64,000 bases of DNA from positions 391,818 through 455,817 of the forward strand of contig CAJNDS010000402.1 in NCBI GenBank assembly GCA_905221605.1, written 5' to 3'. The notes beneath the pieces are model-generated. The model was not told where the DNA came from. It worked only from the letters and a program-made list of their open reading frames with translations, and did no database searches. Below, in pieces: positions 8,155-17,773 of this stretch. Source of the stretch: Symbiodinium natans. Taxonomy: Eukaryota > Sar > Dinophyceae > Suessiales > Symbiodiniaceae. How positions within the stretch are numbered: position 1 is the first letter of the stretch; each line of letters starts with the position of its first letter. The position numbers were made by a program, and so were the translations under genes.

Positions 8155-9740
8155 CTTCGCAATCCGGCCAAATTGCTCATCTTCACTGGCATGAAAGTGA
8201 CCGCATCTTGCCGTGGCTTGTCCTGCGGAACAAAACGGCCCCTGCGAATTGACACGATGGAAACGCACAAATCAGAATGCAGAGCATACGAATGGCCTCT
8301 CAATCAAGGAATGAAAATATGAATACTGCCCACCCACCTGAAAAATCCAAGCCCTGACTGCATTGAGGTACTGTACCAGAAGTATGAGAAGCCAAGCTTT
8401 CTTTTTCGCAAATACATCAAATACGTCCAGAAAAAACTTGATCCAACTCACTCCCATGCTCTCACATCTCTCACACTCTATCTCTTATGAAAGAGGCAGC
8501 CTTGAGGAAGGTCACCAGCTCATACGTGCACCACAATCCTCACTTCACGCACAGCTCGATTTTGATGCCAAGAGAGCTGCAGAGACCAAGTGCTAGCCGT
8601 GACATATGCTGGATGACAGCAACATCTCCAACAGCAGCCCAGCATCGGCTGAAGTACCTTTGCTCAGATACCAAGTGGCTTGGGTTTCAGATGCGTTCGC
8701 GCTTCTTGCAGCATCTTGCAGCTGAGAGTCTGTGGCGACCATAGAACAAGAAGGTTTTTCGACTGAAGCAAGAACGCACCAAGGCCCAGAATGCCCTTCA
8801 TCTTCAACCTTGTGCAACTTCTGATGATGTCAATGCAGGTTCAACAACCGAATGAGCAGACAGAGAGGCAGAATGAAGCAGAGCAATTGCCGGGCTGTGT
8901 CCCAGCATTGCTACTGGTTTCATTGCAGACAACCAGGCATGCAACTTCGATGAGCTCTAGGCCGAGCCACTCTTCGCTATGCTGTGCAATACAAAACTTG
9001 TCCAGGAATATCATCACCTGAGCTGACGGGTACAGTAGTAGGTTGACGACAACGTGGCCCTTGACCCTTCCTTAAAGTCCTTGCTGATGTAGGCAGCTGC
9101 AACCGCCGGCGGCAGCTGCAGCCAGGTTTGGTCGTATGCCCGAATAGATGCACGGTGTCATGACAAGTGTTCCAAACTGGGACAGGGCACGGGCCTCCGG
9201 ATGAGGCATCGCAACCAATGCCATGAGAAGAGAACAATGTAGAAGGTTGCCAGGCAGATGGGGGTCAACAACAGGGCGAGGTCATCATCGATCACCTTCA
9301 CATCAAGTTCGTAAAGCCTCACCTCACAACTGCCCTGGCACATCCTCTGGGACTTTGTCCCAATAAGAGATTGTACACCGCAACAAAAAGCAAGTCCACA
9401 CTCCTCGACCCTAGAATTGTATGTCCTCGCACAGCACGAGGATCCCCAGGAGAATGCTGACCAGCGAGCTGGCCACGGCTGCGGCCGGCGAGTTAAAAAT
9501 GATGGTCAAGCACAGGAACCTGGGTCGAACGTACAAGAGGTGACAAAATGCGCAGGCGGAGGAGACGCCATGCTAGTTCAACAATACGATTGTGGACCTT
9601 GTGGTAAGCAAGCACCAATACTCATGGACGTGAAGTTGTCCCACTGCAGCATGAGATGCTTCCCGCTGTGCGTTGCACGCCAGTCATGACTGATAAAGGC
9701 ATCGAAGGCTTGGATCCTCCAAACGAAGAGGCACAGTGGC
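8155..9740 (-). CDS. TIR-like multi-pass membrane protein gene (dinoflagellate family), several exons
   Basis: Spaced minus-strand blocks read as one conserved order. About 9735-9658: WRIQAFDAFISHDW; about 9519-9420: FLCLTIIFNSPAAAVASS plus a hydrophobic run; about 9343-9195: DDDLALLLTPICLATFYIVL, a membrane segment; about 9018-8960: MIFLDKFCIAQHSEE; about 8803-8735: GAFLLQSKNLLVLWSP; 8541-8483: LWCTYELVTFLKAASF; about 8223-8160: VTFMPVKMSNLAG. Several blocks follow an AG acceptor. From memory, SHDW...FLDKxCIxQ...LVLWSP...LWCxYEL marks a large dinoflagellate membrane-protein family. DAFISHDW and LWCTYEL resemble TIR boxes 1 and 3, with a membrane hairpin inserted between. Exon ends are approximate and the 5' and 3' ends are not resolved. 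Function unknown. Confidence 0.75.
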
Positions 9741-11302
9741 TCTGATACAGACAAACTCAACACATTCTCTAGCATCCTAGTTTCCCAGCCTGCGGCTGAG
9801 CTCGTAGTTCATCGGGTCAATCCTAAACATGCCACTGTCTGGGGCTCGAAGATTTGTCCCGAAGCCCGCCAGGGCGACATGCAAGGGGATTCCTTAGCGC
9901 CGCATGCCCAGCACACTCCAACACACATGAGTCAGAAGGGGAGCTTTGGCCGATTCACCGAAAGATGGACTTCCTTACTTTCCTCTGAGTTCAAGCAATC
10001 CTGCACAGTGCGGGGCGCGGTTTGACATGGCTGCCTCATAATGAGACGGGAGGGGTTCTTCGCAGCTCTTGGATCTTGATGCGGTGCCCACTGCACTGAG
10101 ACTGCCAGAGCAGCTTGTGTGGAGATGTGTGGAGAGAGAAAAAAGCTTTTCTATGCTTCTTGAAGTTTAACCTAGATATAGCCAAGGCGAAGCAGGTAAG
10201 TAGCTTGCTGGGTTGGATGGGAACTTCCAGACCCCCTGGGCTCATAATGAAGGGTGGATCGGATGGACCCTAGAAAGTAGGTTTAGGCAAGCATCTCCAG
10301 TTGATCCTTCAGTTAGGCAGCCATCACATAAGCACACGCCGCCACCAGTGATGCTCTAGCTGTTTCAGGTCTGTGTCTTTCAAACTGATAGCGGGTCATT
10401 TAAGCGCTCATTCCATCTAATTCCAATAACCTGGCCCCTTGGGCATCCTTTGACCCTGGGCTTTGACCCCGGGCCGCCAAGCTTCCACGGAGAAGTTCGG
10501 GCTCCAAGCTTGAAAACATCCTGCGATCGGACGCCATGTTTGCTGCTCTGGCTATGGCAGAGTATGGCAAAATTGTGGCTATTGCTCGTGTAGTTAAGCT
10601 AACAATGTGGAGTATGTCGTGTCTGCTCTCCCGGCGTGAAGTTGCTGCCCAATGGGAACTGCCACGAGTCGTCAACAGTCAACAGCTACGACTCGCATGA
10701 CATCTGAAACGTTCACACATTGTTGCCACCAATCACTGAAGCGGCATCGAGCAACATGGCATGCTCAATGTTTCTGTCTTCATGCTTGGCTCTGGACACC
10801 GATCGGCAACTTTGGACCGGGTGAAACCAACACACAAACTCCGCTCGACGCGCGACCCGAAATAATAACGGGCTTGGCAGTAGGCTAGATAGAGGAAAAT
10901 AGAGCAAGGGTGCTTGCAGCAGCAAACGGGCTTGCCCAGATCACCCCGGCAGGTAGCTCTGCACAAACTCCCTGGCGAAGGGACGATGCAGTGGGCGCGT
11001 ACAATGTCAACTGCTGAGGCCGGCACTGCACGCGCTCTAAAGCCTCCTGCATGTGCTCCTCTGCTGCGGGGCAAGCTAACTAAGTTGCTACATGTGCTAC
11101 GTACACAATGCTACACAGCGAGCAGCTGGGCCACAAGGCCAAATCTCGGACAAAGTTCGCCAACAAGTTGCAAGACCGGGTCTGCAAAAAACACATGCCT
11201 CGGTGTCGTTCGGCAGTTCCCAGATCTTCAGATCCGTATCTTCAAACGCCTTTGCATGGTCAAAGGTGTATTTGCTCCAACTATGCACACTTGCATCAGA
11301 TC
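9741..11302. other. Spacer between two host genes, nothing recognised
   Basis: This 1.5 kb holds only short, poorly biased open frames. It probably contains the 5' exons of the TIR-like gene and the last exon of the adenylate kinase gene, but I could not identify either by motif. Confidence 0.4.
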
Positions 11303-12957
11303 AAGCCTCACGGGCTTCATCCAGACAGGTCTGAAAGATCTCTGCCTGACACAACACGTCCCACGGGTGTTGCCGGCTGGGATGCTCGATATGGCTGATG
11401 CGAGGCAGAACGTTCCCCAGATCATGATCAGCATGTTCCACAAAGCGAGATCTCTGCTGGCACATATCGAAATGGTCGAAGCGTCCCGAGGGCCTCGACG
11501 TTCTGCTTCACTTTGCTTTCAGGATAATGTCTTCGTTCAAGGCGGTCGTACAAAGTCTAGGTAGGCGCAGCTCGCCCAGCATTCATTTGCGCTGCATGGC
11601 ACCGGGGAGCGTGCACTAGTATCTGCACGCAGCACTACAACGAGGTCCAGCAAGCCCTCCTCAGTGTCTTGTTTCTGAGCTCAAGCTCCAAGAGCTTCAC
11701 AGAATCAATCCAGTGCACCGGGGACTTAAGTTCACAAACTTTGATCTGGACATGCTGCACTCACGCATGTCCAGGCTACGCCCAAGTGCCCCAGCATCTA
11801 CGCACTTTCTAAGCACCCAACATCCAAGAACGCCGAGGAGTGGAAGTCGACCAGGCGGCCTCCTTCCTCCTTCAGGGCACATGCACAACATATCTGCCCC
11901 AAACATTGCCCCAACAGCCTGAAATCATCCTCCAAGTGTTCAAAGCTCCAAAGCTCAGACGCACACACAAAGAGCAACCCACACTGGAGTTTGAATCATT
12001 GACTTGACTGTCTGACAGCTGAAACTAAAACCTTTGCAGCACTTGGCCCGAGGTCCAGCAACGGCTCCAGAGCATCGAAGACCTTGTGGCAAGAAGCCGT
12101 CTGTTCAATACTGCTTCAAAAGTTGTCATTCGAGGACTCGCAAAGTCAGCAACAACCTTTTGAGTCAGCTGAAACACACGATCGCGCCACTACGGAGGAG
12201 CTGACGGCAACAGCGCGACACAGCCTTAGTCGATGGCCATCTCTTCGTCGAAGATACTGCAGTCCTCACGTTACATTCACTCAGGTGTCAAGTCATAGGG
12301 CTTGTGGCAATCACGACATATTCATGGCAGGCAGGTGCGCTGTCCAATTCATCGTCCCATTCTTTGTACAACCTTAGACAGATCGCGCAGCTCCAGCTCT
12401 TAATCAGACGTAATTCCACTGCATCCAACAACTCGTAGCTTCATCAGTTTCGCAGCCACCCACGAACACCACATACTACAAGAAACGCATCTTCAGTGCC
12501 ACACCTCTTCTCCCGAACCATTTTGCTGACCTGATGCCAGGAAGCTGCTTGTTCAAATCATGTTGATGCACTCACACCTTGCACAAGCACACAACCCGAG
12601 GAAATCTGAACAGCTACAGGCCACCACACGAACCAGCTACTTTGCCGCATGAATGCTTTGAAGTCAAGCATGTCCAAAAAAACACGTTGGATAAGACAAA
12701 AACTTCATCACAGAAATTGGATGGTTCAACAGTTACATTCCAAGATTCATGGCATGCATACATGCACTGCAACACAGTCACAACGGGCGCATACTTCATT
12801 GAAGAGCCTCCAAATGCTCTAGCTCGGTGGAGCCGGCCAATGCCTTCTGCAAAGGGTTGGCCGTGCATGCAGACTGCACACTTTGAAAAGCGTCACCTCA
12901 CAAAATGTCGTCTTTCCCACGCCAGGTGTACCGGTCACAAGGATGTTTGGTTTCGAC
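11303..12957 (-). CDS. AK6: Adenylate kinase 6 (AK6/Fap7/hCINAP) gene in micro-exons
   Basis: Minus-strand exons spell AK6 in order. 12957-12897: PNILVTGTPGVGKTTFCE (P-loop GTPGVGKT) after a ttgcag acceptor; 12533-12511: VSKMVREK; about 12373-12338: LYKEWDDELDS; about 12265-12246: IFDEEMAID; about 11878-11815: LKEEGGRLVDFHSS; about 11655-11612: LDLVVVLRADTS; about 11555-11487: LYDRLERRHYPESKVKQN; 11346-11303: AEIFQTCLDEAREA. AK6 is a small nuclear NMP kinase/ATPase that helps the last step of 18S rRNA maturation in other eukaryotes. The canonical FFPERW after VDFH is not clearly seen (SSAFLDV instead). The first and last exons are not found. Exons are only about 20-70 nt. It is collinear with the TIR-like gene downstream. 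Confidence 0.85.
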
Positions 12958-13965
12958 CTGCAATTGAAAAGAGAAAATCTTCATCAAAGGCTCAAAGATA
13001 ACCTGCGAACGCATCTGAACGAAACATGTTGGAATCCATGGGTGTGTTGGATGAAGCCACCAACAAACTCACAAGTAATTATGACAAGTGCCTGGACATC
13101 TTTGCGGGTCAGCGTTTGATGTCTCACATCATGTTCACCTCCCTGAAGAGATGCTTGCTGCAATAGTGCATATGAATACTTCCAACTGCCGTGCTTGCAA
13201 GCCAAGTGGTCAGCTTGCCATTGTGTGAGAAAACTGCTGAACGCCAACTCCATCAAATGCAAGCGACCTCTGAACTTGACAATTCTTGCGCCAAAACTCT
13301 CGGCATTGCCTACACTGTACTTCGCTCCACATGCTGCGTACATGATTTCAACTCATCATGGCAAAACCAAGGACCCATGATGCATCATATTTTGCCATTC
13401 GGTAGAGAAGCTTTTGCAAGTGAACCCAAAATGAACATTCCCGTTCTCCATGGTGGGTCTGGCATGTGCGCAGTCAACAGTCCAACGTGAAGATGTTCGT
13501 TTTCTTTTTTGCGTACCGGGCGAGAGCGGGTCACGTGACAATCCATCCGAAATATACTTCATCGGCGTTCATCGCGCGACTCCTTTTCTTTTCAAGCACT
13601 GGGGTATAGCGATGAATGTGTCAAACAAAGCTTGACACTCAAAGAAAGCATTCGAAAAAATGATAATCAATCCGGTAATCACACAAAACATGGAGCATAA
13701 AGGACCACATGGTCCCAGCCACACGGCTGATGGATTCGTCACGTGTCACCTGACCATGAGCCAGCGGCTTCCTCGGAAACATGAACTGATCAGCACCTGC
13801 ATTCCATGCAACCAGCACGCAAGAAAAACTCCCGTGAAAAATTAAACAAACCCCCCAGGTTGTAACAAGATCTGGCTGTAATCCGTTAAACCATGAAAGC
13901 CCCCCCCCCACCCTCCGGGCGGGTCAAACAAAAAATCACAAGGACAGTGAAAGCTCGGCGACTGC

Positions 13966-14391
13966 TCACACTTCAACGAATTTTTCAAAGACGCGATTTA
14001 CTCGGTACATGTGGGTTAGACCACTGAGGAATGTCCGAACAGAGTTCCTGCAGGTTGTAAACTTGGAGCTTGGGATCAAACCGATTCTCTTACACTCTCG
14101 GAGCAAAAACCTAGCATTGATTTCCCGCTGGCTACGATCTTCCACATTGCTAACATCTGCGGCAAGCACTGCAACAGCGCTGGCGACATATTGAATCTTG
14201 ATACGGGTGACTGTGACTTCTGACCGCCTTTGCAGGAGGCTTAGCTTGTACGATCTCGAAAGAGCTTGATTGTAATCACGAGAAATTATTAAACGGATGC
14301 TTATAGGCCGTTTGAGAAAAAGTGTTTCTGGACTTTCGGCCCACTGTGGACAATCAAAAACTTCAATTGCCCTTAAGCCATCCTCCCCCAT
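13966..14391 (-). CDS. Hypothetical 141-residue ORF
   Basis: It opens with ATG and is rich in Arg, Ser and Val with fairly even composition (for example SLLQRRSEVTVTRIKIQY). I recognise no family, membrane segment or signal peptide. It could be an exon of an upstream host gene on the same strand as AK6, or a chance frame. Confidence 0.25.
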   Translation of the reverse strand: MGEDGLRAIEVFDCPQWAESPETLFLKRPISIRLIISRDYNQALSRSYKLSLLQRRSEVTVTRIKIQYVASAVAVLAADVSNVEDRSQREINARFLLRECKRIGLIPSSKFTTCRNSVRTFLSGLTHMYRVNRVFEKFVEV

Positions 14392-14687
14392 AAAGCCCCT
14401 GAAGCTGAAGCCCCGCTTAAACCTCCGTCCAAAGCAGCCCGTCTAAAAACCTCTTGTTCGGAAGCAAGCCAATGGAGAAAGCCTGGTCTTCGAACGGCCC
14501 CACCAAAATAGCAGTAGTGGGAAGGTGGACACTTGCGCAAGATGCCAATTGTCCCAACTCACGGGCAAAGAAGTCTTCTGGATGCACTTGAAATCCAGCT
14601 GGTCAGCTCATAAAAGTTTTCTTTCCAGACCTGTAACCATCCTGTCCGAAGTCTTGCAGCAACAATTTTTTTAAAGCGGACGCCCCT

Positions 14688-15510
14688 TTACCACATCAGC
14701 AGCACAGTGGGCCATCTTGCAATAAAGACAACCAGTCACATTGCACCAAGCCAGCAAGCGAAATGCAAGACAACTTTACGCAAGGCCAGCAAGATGAAAC
14801 CAATACGACAAAAAACTATGATCCGTCCAGAAACAAGCAAGGAATTGGAAAGACACTGTTTGCATTAAGATCATTTTAGAATGTTGTTAATGGAGTTACA
14901 AGAGGATTGCAGCTGGAACAGTGCAGATCATGGCTTTGCAACCCACTTGCAGGCCTGTGGCATCTAACAGCATGTTCCATTTATTGAATTGGTTTAAGTT
15001 CAAGCCAAAGTTAAACTCTAATTTTAACTTGAAGTTCGAACCCAGAGTTTGGAGAACACAGAGCTGGAGCCAGCCTTTTTTGGGTTTAGGGTTAACCCTA
15101 AAGAAACCCTAAACCCTAAAAGTCTGCCGCTCCAGAGGTTGCGTCCGCCTAATTCAGATTTTAGACAAACCGCCCAACTAGCTTTCCTAAAGGCTTCCAG
15201 ATTGCAGGTTTGCGATTTCTCTCCTTCCAGGGTTCTAAACGTCTGAAGCTTTGCAATTTTTCTTGGTGCTTCAAAGTTCGAAATTTTGCTCTCTGCCACA
15301 CTTGGCACAGCATTTTGCTGCAGATCCAAAACGAAAATCGGCTGTCTGTGCAGTTTAAGAGCTGTCCTGCCACTGTGTGGCAAAACAAGTCTTTGGTCTT
15401 CACTCTCTGTGCACAACAGTTGTTAATCTTGGCCAGAAGGTGTGCTCCTATCTGCGGTCCTGGTTTTTCTTTCCTCTGGTGCCTCTTTACTACATCAGTA
15501 GCACAGTAGG
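14688..15510. repeat. Pair of 29-base dispersed repeats
   Basis: The segments near 14688-14716 and 15482-15510 share a core reading CCYCTTTACYACATCAGYAG and then CACAGTRGG. The differences I can see are all transitions in the C-to-T/G-to-A sense, as expected for deamination of methylated cytosines in one copy. Confidence 0.5.
15081..15120. repeat. Interstitial telomere-type repeat, head to head
   Basis: GGGTTTAGGG is followed at once by TTAACCCTAAA, then GAA, then ACCCTAAACCCTAAAA. The G-rich TTTAGGG strand switches to its complement within the perfect palindrome TTTAGGGTTAACCCTAAA. TTTAGGG is the Arabidopsis-type telomere repeat reported for dinoflagellates. Confidence 0.75.
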
Positions 15511-15889
15511 CCGGTCTTGTTGGGCTCGACGAAAAGGGTGAAACAGAGTCAGCGCACACAACCCACCAGACACAACACGAAACCACCAAAGAACAGACAC
15601 CGAAGAAACAAAGCGAGCAATCGCGCTAAACTACTAGATACCCCACGGACTCAGTACTCGAGGTCGTCAATGAAGTCCCGGTTCACAAGGAAGCACGGAG
15701 CTTGTGGGGGAATCGCAAATTGCGACATTGCCAGATTCTCAAAACCACCATCATGTAGCCATTGGTGCGACAGCGGTTATTCAAACCGAGGTCATCAGAA
15801 GAGGTTCGGATCGCGTACTCGTTGTCAAGAACAGACAACCGACACTCAATGGCGAAAGGATGTTGCAAGTCAGACTCCCTAGGGGGGAT

Positions 15890-17750
15890 GAAAGATGTGC
15901 AAATGCCCCATGGTGGTCAGCCAGTGGGGACTTAACAGCAAGAACAAACAAGGCAAGACCGGCCCAGGGCACTCCATGGTGGTCAGCCAATGGAGTAGCT
16001 CCGAGCACAGAGTTCACCAGTCAACCTGGCGCACAAGTGCCCACCCTCGAAGGTGCCCGCGCACGGCCAGAGGGGGGGACGAGAGTAGCATCAGCTACCG
16101 ATTACCTGGCGCACAAGGGCCCACCCTCAGAGGTGCCCGTGCACGGGCAGAGGAGGGCCGAGAGTAGCAGCAGCTACCGATTCATCGGGGAAAGTCCACG
16201 GCGAGTTATCAAACCCTTAACGCCATAGGGTTTTAATGACACCGAGGGACCTCCCAGTCCAGGCATCTCGCACAAGGCCACGCCACATTAGCACTGGCCT
16301 GCGCATCGGCACGCATCAGGTCCCTTCACCCAAACCCGCGAGGTATGCCGGTAAGGAGACTGGAGGGCTCACATCACCGTCAATCAGCCACCAATGCGAA
16401 TACATTCAGCACCTGCCAAGGCTGTTCACGCGATGGTTTACAGTTTCGCCATCACAGATGGAGCAGAGTCGTGCCTCAGCACGGAACCTTGTAAGTGTCA
16501 ACCTGTGTGTTCGGAAGTATAAAGTTGCCCCATGGTGGTCAGCCAGTGGGGACTTAACGGCGAGAACAAAGGGGGAGGACCAGCCCAGAGTACTCCATGG
16601 TGGTCAGCCAGTGGAGCCTCTCCGAGCACAGGCGCAACGTTCTGTTGACTCACAAGAGCTCGTCCGCCGGCCAAAGCAGGCTGGACTGCTTCGTTCCAAT
16701 CAGAGCCATCAGGTAAACCCAAGCAGGCGGGGACCCCACCTGCCCCGCAGGAAGCGGGAGAGTCCCCCAGTCGAAAATTCGCACTCAAGGCCAAGCAACT
16801 ATTTCCTTGGCCGGTGAGGGTTGAGGGTTCAATACCCAGAATCAGTTCGTCCAAGCCCAAACCGACAGACGTCGGTGAGGAGATGCAAGGGCTCGCATCA
16901 CGTTGGACGGCCAACAGGAGCGGTAGAACTTCCATTGTATACACTGCCTTGGTCCAGTCAGCACCGTCAGGCAACATCCAGGCAGGCGGTGAGCCTGCTT
17001 GTCCCGCCACAGGCCATGCGCAGGCAGTGACGGTCTTTTTGAAGGCCAGGTTGCTCCACAGGTGCGCACTGGCTCCTTGCAAGGGCAATGGGTGCATATT
17101 CTCTACGTAGAAGTGCCCAATACCTGGGAGAAGCAGCACCACCGCATTGGCCTCTCCAGAGTCGTCATTCGGCCGAGATACCACAAAGGGGAGGGTCGCA
17201 TTGCCATGACTCACGGTGATCCAAGTGTCGTCTCGTCCCACGATAGCGATGGGGCAACAAGTGTGGGCGACAGCTGGGTCTCAAAGCCGAGGGGTTCTTG
17301 CAGTGCCATAGCACAAAAACGGCCACCTACCCGGTCAAAGAGGGGCAGAGGAGAGGAAGACTGGGCAGCCTTACCAGAGAGCCATCCCTAGAGGGGGCAG
17401 AGGAAAGGACGATTGGCCGTTGTACCGATGACAGAGCCGGAACATCCAGGCAGGACCGGTCCAGGGCAGTCCGTGGCAGATGGCCAGTGGAGCAACCACG
17501 AAAGAAAGCCCCCGTTCCCACAGGCACACCGCGGGGCCGACCCAGAAGGGTGTTCACAGCTGCAAGCTGTGAGCACACAGAAGACAAGCACGGTCCAATC
17601 CGTGACATAGACCACGAGAGGGTTGCCAAACCAAGAATATCCCGAGGTAGTCTTGCGGCATGTATCGGCGAGGAGATGTGAGGGCTCACATCACGCTAGG
17701 CAGCATGCCATGGAGGGACTCAAAGGCGCGTTCGCGTGGCGTGAGTAGGA
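15890..17750. repeat. Region of diverged tandem and dispersed repeats
   Basis: A block of about 115 bp at 15897-16012 recurs at about 16520-16632. Each copy contains two CCATGGTGGTCAGCCARTGG cores, so four copies in all. An 80-bp unit starting at 16025 is tandemly repeated from 16105. A segment near 16690-16750 recurs at 16949-17010. GGAGAYK...GGGCTCACATCACG occurs near 16355, 16877 and 17672. The minus-strand open frame 17241-16498 runs across these repeats, and its repeated LPDG.DW....V segments reflect the DNA duplication. I infer the 3' flank or UTR of the giant minus-strand element. Confidence 0.6.
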
Positions 17751-17773
17751 GCCCTCAGATGACAATTTGCTGT

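Larger units (their letters stand above)
12958..15600. other. Mostly non-coding stretch upstream of AK6
   Basis: No confident gene. The 5' exon of AK6 probably lies here. A C-run sits near 13899-13916. The only ATG ORF with protein-like composition is listed separately (14391-13966). From about 14.9 to 15.5 kb the sequence carries a telomere-like tract and short dispersed repeats, listed separately. Confidence 0.4.

Noticed and set aside
10914-11564. 216-codon plus-strand open frame
   Set aside because: It has a non-ATG start and lies opposite AK6 exons on the minus strand, which explain the sequence better.
13899-13916. C-run followed by GC-rich arms as a terminator or hairpin
   Set aside because: No stable symmetric arms, and no gene ends here.
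16498-17241. 247-codon minus-strand frame upstream in the repeat region
   Set aside because: Its internal similarity follows duplicated DNA in several frames; composition is poor. Treated as repeat-derived, although it could be a decayed C-terminal remnant of the giant element.
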